The position numbers and the translations under genes were made by a program. A stretch of 18,357 nt of DNA from an uncultured bacterium (lineage in GTDB: Bacteria; Actinomycetota; Coriobacteriia; Coriobacteriales; Eggerthellaceae). The DNA is taken from NCBI GenBank assembly GCA_905215035.1, contig CAJMOJ010000042.1:1-18357 (forward strand), in the 5' to 3' direction. Positions 13,299-18,357 of this stretch are shown piece after piece; position 1 is the stretch's first letter; every line of letters starts with the position of its first letter. Below the pieces are notes generated by a model, which worked only from the letters and a program-made list of their open reading frames with translations, did no database searches and was not told where the DNA came from.

Positions 13299-16200
13299 AT
13301 GAAAAATGATTGTACATATCCCACACCACATCTCAAGGACTATATCTTAGAAAATACCCCTCAGCGTGTGATTGAGCGCTATAAAGGGCTTACGGCTTAT
13401 GCTCAGAGCCATGACTTTGGTGTACTTGAAGATGTGGTTGTTATTGATACCGAAACGACCGGCTTCTCTTTTAATCATGATGAACTAATCCAGATTGCCG
13501 CTGCACGTATGCATGCGGGTGAAATCGTCGATTGGTACACTACTTTTGTAAATCCAGGGCAACCTATCCCTGATGAAATTACTCATCTGACTCATATTTC
13601 ACAGGAACATGTCGTAGATGCTCCTACTCCTGCCGAAGCGCTACGTCAATTGGTTGATTTTGTTGGCGATGTGCCTTTAGTTGCTCATAATGCCACATTT
13701 GACAGGACGTTTGTTACCAAAACGCTTGAGGGAGAGGCGTTAAAGAATAATGTGTGGATCGATTCGCTTGATCTTGCTCGTATTACTCTCCCCCGCTTTA
13801 GCTCTCATCGACTTTTAGATCTTGTTCGCGCGTTTGGTGGACCCGATTCTACACACCGTGCAGATGATGATGTTGTTTCGACCTGCTTGGTGTATCGCAT
13901 TCTGCTTGCAGGAGTTGCAACTATGCCACCTGCTCTCGTTGCACACATTGCGGGTATGGCAACAATCGAAGAGTGGAACACTGCCTATGTCTTTAAGCAG
14001 TTAGCGGATGATGAAGCTCCGGCATATAGTTTGCGCAAAGCGCGTTTAGCTGCTGTTACTAGTGAGATAGAACAAGTACGCCATGATGCGTTTAGTCATG
14101 CTGAGCATGTTGCACGTGAAGCAGAGTTGACCGCTGAGGAGTTGCAGGAAGATAGTTTAGACATCAATCACAATGTAATTGATAGTGTTTATGCAGGTCA
14201 GAAGCTTGCTGATGAAATTGTTTCACGTGAAACAATGATCGTTGGCATTAACCCTGATGGTACTCCAATCTACGAATCAGATACCTTTGATGGAGCAATT
14301 GCCTCTCTTAGTTCATATGAGTTTGATAGCTTGTCTGATGATCCAGCTAATAAACCATCTGATGAGCTAACTAATATTTCAACTAATAGTGTTTCTCATG
14401 ATGTTTCACGTGAAACAAATACGGTTGTTACTCTATCGACTGAGATTCCAGCAGCGCTACGATTTGCGACCGACGAAGAGATTGAGGCTGCATTTGCACC
14501 CGATGGTCTTGTCGGGACGCTATATGAATCATATGAGGTTCGCCAGGAGCAGATAGAAATGGCACTTGCCGTCAATCATGCTCTTGCAACATCGACCAAT
14601 TTAGCAGTTGAAGCAGGAACAGGTGTTGGCAAATCTATGGCGTATTTAGTGCCTCTTGCCTATGCTGCGCGTTATAACAATATTACGGTGGGGGTTGCGA
14701 CAAAAACAAATGCGCTTTTGGATCAGTTGGTAAATAAAGAATTGCCTCTCTTGCAAAGTGTGCTTGATATTACCTATGCTCCTCTTAAAGGTTTTACGCA
14801 TTATCCTTGTAATCGCAAGATTAATCGAATTGTAGAGCAGGGTCCTCATGTGGTTACTTTCAAGGGTAATCAGGTACATCAGGCTCCCGCACTTGCCGGG
14901 TTGCTGTCATTTATTGATCAAACCGATTTTGATGATATGGATGCGCTCAAGATTGATTTTAGAGCGCTTCCCAAATGGCAGATTTCGACAAAAAGCGCAG
15001 AGTGCTTACGCAGAAAATGTCCTTTTTATGGACGCTCGTGCTTTGTTCATGGTGCTCGAGATCAAGCACAGCGATCCGATGTAGTAGTTACTAATCACTC
15101 CTTGTTGTTTTGGGATGTGCGTTATGAAGGAGAGCTTCTACCTCCAATTCGTTTCTGGGCCGTCGATGAGGCGCACGGAGCAGAGGATGAAGCACGTTCA
15201 GCTTTATCAACAGGGCTTGCATCTGAGCAGATTAGATCGCTTGTTCGACGCGTTGCGTCAGAGGAGGCACGTCATAACATCTTTTTACGTGCTGAACGGA
15301 ATACCTCCATTACATCAGAGTCCAAACATCTGTTCGATGCGCTGATTAACAAAGCGCTAAAAGCTGGCGGAGCTTATGCTATGGCTGCTGAAGAATTCTG
15401 TTTGCGAGCAAAAGATTTGCTTTATTTTGATCCTCAAAGTAAAAAGAGTGGATACGAGTACAGTGAGCTTTGGCTTAATGATGACATCAAGCAGAGCTCA
15501 GTATTTGCAAAAGTGTCTGAATGCGCAAAAGCGCTTAATGAAACACTTGACAGTCTCATTAAGGCTTCGCGTGACATTGTGGCCTATCTTGAGTCGCTTG
15601 AAATAACAACATCTGAGCAACGAGAGATTGCTTTGGTTGCGTTAGAGCTGCGTGAGGTTCAAGAGGCTCTTCAAGCAGTGTTCTCTCAACATAATGCAAA
15701 CCAAGTGTATAGTGTTCGACTCAACAGAGCTAAAGACAAATTGAATGAGCTCTTTACCGTTCAGCCTCTCGATGTCGGCACGCTGCTTAATGAGACGTTC
15801 TATCAAAACACTTATAGCGTGGTCTATACTTCCGCAACCCTTTCGGTCGACAACGGTTTTGACTCATTTGAGCAGGCGATGGGACTAAACCAATCACCCG
15901 ATTCACGTGCAAATACCGTTCAAGTTGATTCGAGCTATGATTTTGACTCACACATGCATGTTTACATTCCTGAAGACATGCCAGAGCCCCAAGATGCGCA
16001 GTATTTAGCCAGTTTGCAGGATTTATTGGCTAAATTACATGTTGCAATGGGTGGCTCGCTATTGACGCTTTTTACTAATCGTCGTGATATGGAACGTTGC
16101 TTTGACCAGGTAAATCCTGTTCTTAAAGAGCAAAACTTGCGATTGGTATGCCAAAAATGGGGAGTATCGACAAAAGGTCTTCGTGATGACTTCCTTAAGG

Positions 16201-16655
16201 ATGAGCATCTTAGCCTGTTTGCTTTAAAGAGCTTCTGGGAAGGGTTTGATGCACCGGGTGCGACCCTCAAAGGCGTAATTATTCCTAAACTTCCCTTTGG
16301 TTTGCCGACCGACCCTCTATCTTGTGAACGTGCACTACAGGATGATCACGCCTGGGCACATTACTCACTTCCTGCTGCTGTGATTGAGACTAAACAAGCG
16401 GTGGGACGCTTGATAAGAACAGCTACTGATGAAGGTGTGGTTGTGTTAACGGACAAGCGTCTTCTTACCAAATACTATGGCAAGAAGTTTTTAAATTCGC
16501 TTCCTTCCACTAATATTCAAGTGCTTCCAAAAGATGAGATTGTGGCACGTGTTACTGAGTTTGCAGAAAAACAGAAAACTTGCGAGACGAGTGCATCTAT
16601 AAATGCGTCTCTTGAGCGATCGAATAGTCAGCAAGATGGTTGCAATAATGCATAG
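13299..16655 (+). CDS. dinG: DnaQ-type 3'-5' exonuclease fused to DinG/XPD-family helicase
   Basis: A 1118-aa fusion. The N-terminal DEDDh exonuclease shows DTETTG (50-55), HNATFD (130-135) and HRADDD (186-191). Residues about 210-425 are a variable linker. The superfamily 2 helicase then shows Walker A AGTGVGKS (439-446, K445), DEAH (623-626), TSATLS and QAVGRLIR (1033-1040). C504, C569, C574 and C581 have the spacing of an XPD/DinG iron-sulphur cluster (C-x64-C-x4-C-x6-C). E. coli DinG has such a cluster but no exonuclease; S. aureus DinG has the exonuclease but lacks a cluster. Both parts look intact here, so a role in removing R-loops or repair intermediates is plausible. The linker is unusually long and contains two parS sites. 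The ATG at 13299 has only a weak ribosome site. Confidence 0.9.
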   Translation: MKNDCTYPTPHLKDYILENTPQRVIERYKGLTAYAQSHDFGVLEDVVVIDTETTGFSFNHDELIQIAAARMHAGEIVDWYTTFVNPGQPIPDEITHLTHISQEHVVDAPTPAEALRQLVDFVGDVPLVAHNATFDRTFVTKTLEGEALKNNVWIDSLDLARITLPRFSSHRLLDLVRAFGGPDSTHRADDDVVSTCLVYRILLAGVATMPPALVAHIAGMATIEEWNTAYVFKQLADDEAPAYSLRKARLAAVTSEIEQVRHDAFSHAEHVAREAELTAEELQEDSLDINHNVIDSVYAGQKLADEIVSRETMIVGINPDGTPIYESDTFDGAIASLSSYEFDSLSDDPANKPSDELTNISTNSVSHDVSRETNTVVTLSTEIPAALRFATDEEIEAAFAPDGLVGTLYESYEVRQEQIEMALAVNHALATSTNLAVEAGTGVGKSMAYLVPLAYAARYNNITVGVATKTNALLDQLVNKELPLLQSVLDITYAPLKGFTHYPCNRKINRIVEQGPHVVTFKGNQVHQAPALAGLLSFIDQTDFDDMDALKIDFRALPKWQISTKSAECLRRKCPFYGRSCFVHGARDQAQRSDVVVTNHSLLFWDVRYEGELLPPIRFWAVDEAHGAEDEARSALSTGLASEQIRSLVRRVASEEARHNIFLRAERNTSITSESKHLFDALINKALKAGGAYAMAAEEFCLRAKDLLYFDPQSKKSGYEYSELWLNDDIKQSSVFAKVSECAKALNETLDSLIKASRDIVAYLESLEITTSEQREIALVALELREVQEALQAVFSQHNANQVYSVRLNRAKDKLNELFTVQPLDVGTLLNETFYQNTYSVVYTSATLSVDNGFDSFEQAMGLNQSPDSRANTVQVDSSYDFDSHMHVYIPEDMPEPQDAQYLASLQDLLAKLHVAMGGSLLTLFTNRRDMERCFDQVNPVLKEQNLRLVCQKWGVSTKGLRDDFLKDEHLSLFALKSFWEGFDAPGATLKGVIIPKLPFGLPTDPLSCERALQDDHAWAHYSLPAAVIETKQAVGRLIRTATDEGVVVLTDKRLLTKYYGKKFLNSLPSTNIQVLPKDEIVARVTEFAEKQKTCETSASINASLERSNSQQDGCNNA
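14219..14234. promoter_or_regulatory. parS: parS site 3, inside dinG
   Basis: An exact TGTTTCACGTGAAACA within the linker-coding part of the dinG-like gene. Codons 308-312 in it read VSRET. It lies about 7 kb from sites 1 and 2. Confidence 0.95.
14402..14417. promoter_or_regulatory. parS: parS site 4, inside dinG
   Basis: A second exact intragenic TGTTTCACGTGAAACA, 183 bp (61 codons) after site 3, in the same reading frame and again encoding VSRET (369-373). Confidence 0.95.
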
Positions 16656-16669
16656 CAGGTTTTGCTATG
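16651..16669 (+). other. Hairpin overlapping the dinG stop codon
   Basis: CATAGCA and TGCTATG form a perfect 7-bp stem with loop GGTTT; the TAG stop is inside the stem. There is no T-run. It may be an mRNA-end structure between dinG and the next gene, which starts 55 bp later. Confidence 0.3.
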
Positions 16670-16723
16670 GTCAAGACGACGTAAAGATGACGTTAAAGAT
16701 GGCTTTATATAGGATCGTGTGCT

Positions 16724-18085
16724 GTGGCGAATGCTCCTAAAAAGACAAACAAGAAGATAATTGGTAAGCTGCGACGCAGTGAAGAGGATTCGCTGCATCT
16801 TATTGAATTTTCCCAAGGTAAGCCCAATGAGATCTCATTTAATGTATTGGGGAATTTAGCAGCGGACTCAAAAGGAAAGAATCGTCGTCGGTTCTTTGGA
16901 CGCTCTAAGCAAACGGATGCTGATGTTCCTACTACGGTTGTTGAAACAATGAGTTCGTCTCCCCACGCAGCGGGAGCGTTTTCCGACCAAAGTGGGGCAG
17001 ATGCTTCTGAATCACCGTCATCCAAAAAAAGGAAACGCAAACGAGTTAAGCCACAAGATGGAGCGCATACTTATGCGCATGCTAATCCATCGCCAACATT
17101 TTTACAGGTTGAAGCACAGGATGAAATCAGACGACGTCAGCGTGCTCGTCGGTTTGCTCGTATTACCAGTATTGCTATTGTATTAGTGGTTGTTGGCGTG
17201 TTGTGCGTTATGGGTGCGACATACGTAATTAAAGAGCACCAACGCGCACAATCTAATCAGGCGCTCATTAAAACATCATGTGAATATTTGGCTAACTCTG
17301 ACCAAACCATGGTGCCCATTGATGCTTTCTTTGCTCAATCGTTTAACGATGATACCGTGTCACGTGCAGAAGAGCTTACAGGTACTATCCCTGATGCTCT
17401 TGCCAATCTTGATTCGGCTAAACATTATGCTGATATAGCACGCACTAATATTGAAGGAACGTCGCTTGAATCAACGCGTGATAATGAGGCACTTGACCAT
17501 GTGTTTAATGCAATAACGGCGCGACGTACGCTGTTGGATTTAGCCCAGCAACGACTTAGTTTTGATAGTGCTGCAAAACAGGCGTTTGATAGCATTGCAC
17601 AGGTACAAGATAAAGTTACTGAAGGCAATTCACTTATGGCAGAAGCAGCAACTATTGTGGGTGATACCACGCCAGAACATGTTCAAGATGCAAATACGTA
17701 TCTAGAAAGTGCGCGTACGTGCTTTACGGAAGCAAAAGAGCAAGTGGACACTATACAAACACAATGTCCTCAAGCGCACCTCGACACGCTTTCTGCCTAT
17801 TGCGATAAACGCCTCGAAGCTATTTCTTATGCACTCGACTCTGATGCCGCTATTCTAATCCAAGACAAAGCAACAGCAGAAGCGCTTAATGCGCGCTATA
17901 ATCAGGCCGATCAAGAGTCTGTGGCACTTGCAGCGGATCTTCCCGATGTGTTTACGCAGATCATCGTTGATTATTATGAAGAAGAAGGAAAGGCGCTTAC
18001 TGATCGCTATGATGCGGTGCGCAATGATGTAGCAGCGGCAGACGCCTTCCTGCGCGATTATTTAGGGGTTGGCACACACGACTAA
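16724..18085 (+). CDS. Unrecognised single-pass membrane protein with helical extracytoplasmic domain
   Basis: A 453-aa protein of unknown function. Residues 1-145 are cytoplasmic and low-complexity with basic clusters (NRRRFFGR at 53-60, KKRKRKRVK at 101-109, RRRQRARR at 136-143). One membrane helix spans about 146-167; the positive side before it predicts an N-in/C-out (type II) topology. Residues 170-453 are Ala/Glu/Gln-rich and look largely helical or coiled-coil. Cysteines 186, 333, 348 and 360 lie outside and could form disulphides. I recognise no enzyme motif. The GTG at 16724 has AGGA (16711-16714) upstream. It follows the dinG-like gene by 68 bp on the same strand. A structural or envelope role is possible but not shown. 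Confidence 0.75.
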   Translation: MANAPKKTNKKIIGKLRRSEEDSLHLIEFSQGKPNEISFNVLGNLAADSKGKNRRRFFGRSKQTDADVPTTVVETMSSSPHAAGAFSDQSGADASESPSSKKRKRKRVKPQDGAHTYAHANPSPTFLQVEAQDEIRRRQRARRFARITSIAIVLVVVGVLCVMGATYVIKEHQRAQSNQALIKTSCEYLANSDQTMVPIDAFFAQSFNDDTVSRAEELTGTIPDALANLDSAKHYADIARTNIEGTSLESTRDNEALDHVFNAITARRTLLDLAQQRLSFDSAAKQAFDSIAQVQDKVTEGNSLMAEAATIVGDTTPEHVQDANTYLESARTCFTEAKEQVDTIQTQCPQAHLDTLSAYCDKRLEAISYALDSDAAILIQDKATAEALNARYNQADQESVALAADLPDVFTQIIVDYYEEEGKALTDRYDAVRNDVAAADAFLRDYLGVGTHD

Positions 18086-18153
18086 AGCTGTGCAAACAAC
18101 GCAATGTTAGTGAATTCTCGTGCTAATCTGTGCCGCATGTCCGCAAAATAACG

Positions 18154-18185
18154 TATACTCTTACTCCGTGTAGATAAAACACGGA
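18154..18185 (+). promoter_or_regulatory. Possible promoter and leader hairpin before the peptidase gene
   Basis: A TATACT hexamer (18154-18159) has no good -35. Immediately after it TCCGTGT (18165-18171) and ACACGGA (18179-18185) form a perfect 7-bp stem with a 7-base loop, so the hairpin would lie at the very start of a roughly 90-base leader. No T-run follows. Confidence 0.35.
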
Positions 18186-18255
18186 TAGCCCGTCATGCCC
18201 AAAAAGGGTTTGATGTTTTTATAAATAACTGGTAGAGCTTGGTAAGGGGCATTAT

Positions 18256-18357
18256 ATGGCCAACATGCTTGACGATATCGCGTATTTATCAGAAGAAATT
18301 GGTCCACGACCAGCAGGGACAGAAGAAGAACAACAAGCAGCTTTGTATATTGCAGAA
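18256..18357 (+). CDS. M28-type peptidase (aminopeptidase), N-terminal fragment
   Basis: Only the first 34 codons are in the window. MLDDIAYLSEEIGPRPAGTE followed by EEQQAALYIAE is typical of the N-terminus of M28-family zinc peptidases, where the EIGPRPAGT segment precedes the metal-binding core. The metal ligands lie beyond the edge, so the assignment rests on this short motif. The ATG at 18256 has AAGGGG (18244-18249) at good spacing. Confidence 0.6.
   Translation, partial: MANMLDDIAYLSEEIGPRPAGTEEEQQAALYIAE

Noticed and set aside
13233..13331. N-terminal extension of the tail-anchored protein
   Set aside because: It would overlap the start of the dinG-like gene; the internal ATG has GAGGAG at proper spacing.
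1..18357. CRISPR array, insertion sequence, prophage, tRNA or rRNA
   Set aside because: No regularly spaced repeats, transposase, integrase or cloverleaf-like sequence was seen; the gene order is a standard origin region.

Overview
The window carries a chromosomal replication-origin neighbourhood. dnaA is on the minus strand, an AT-rich candidate oriC follows, and then comes the classic plus-strand block rpmH-rnpA-yidD-yidC-jag(khpB)-rsmG-parA-parB. The Gram-positive-type YidC, YidD directly after RnpA, the 16-bp parS sites and the protein styles (DnaA with a long Q/S/T linker, ParA and ParB with long disordered N-terminal regions) suggest a moderately AT-rich Gram-positive. My best guess is a member of Actinomycetota class Coriobacteriia (Atopobium/Olsenella-like). 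That assignment is inference from protein style, not a database match.

Layout. 1-139: the region between dnaA and the expected but unseen dnaN, with one good DnaA box. 140-1801 (-): dnaA. 1802-2516: candidate oriC with DnaA-box-like sites overlapping the dnaA promoter, a long A/T tract and an ATGAA-rich repeat zone. 2517-3623: an unusual protein joining a GHKL ATPase domain to a C-terminal winged helix. 3682-4215: a PEBP/YbhB-family gene broken by one in-frame TAA. 4359-7387: rpmH, rnpA, yidD, yidC, jag, rsmG, with a strong promoter before rpmH. 7459-7500: a terminator-like hairpin built around a parS site. 7730-10274: parA-parB. 10391-11437 (-): rlmN, possibly leaderless. 11529-12464: ddl. 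12588-13232 (-): an unrecognised tail-anchored protein. 13299-16655: a DnaQ-exonuclease/DinG-helicase fusion with two exact parS sites inside its linker. 16724-18085: an unrecognised single-pass membrane protein. 18256-end: start of an M28-type peptidase, cut by the window edge.

How the parts work together. DnaA acts on the origin. ParA, ParB and four exact parS sites (6674, 7472, 14219, 14402) form the origin-segregation system. RnpA, YidD, YidC, L34 and KhpB serve RNA processing, translation and membrane-protein insertion. Nearly all genes point away from the candidate origin, as leading-strand genes would; rlmN and the tail-anchored gene are the exceptions.

The most interesting signals are the ways parS sites are fitted into other elements (a terminator stem, a stop-codon junction, and a protein linker where both copies encode VSRET), the ATPase/winged-helix protein beside the origin, the ATGAA repeat zone with exact 10-bp spacing, and the nonsense-interrupted PEBP gene. 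No CRISPR array, insertion sequence, tRNA or rRNA was seen.
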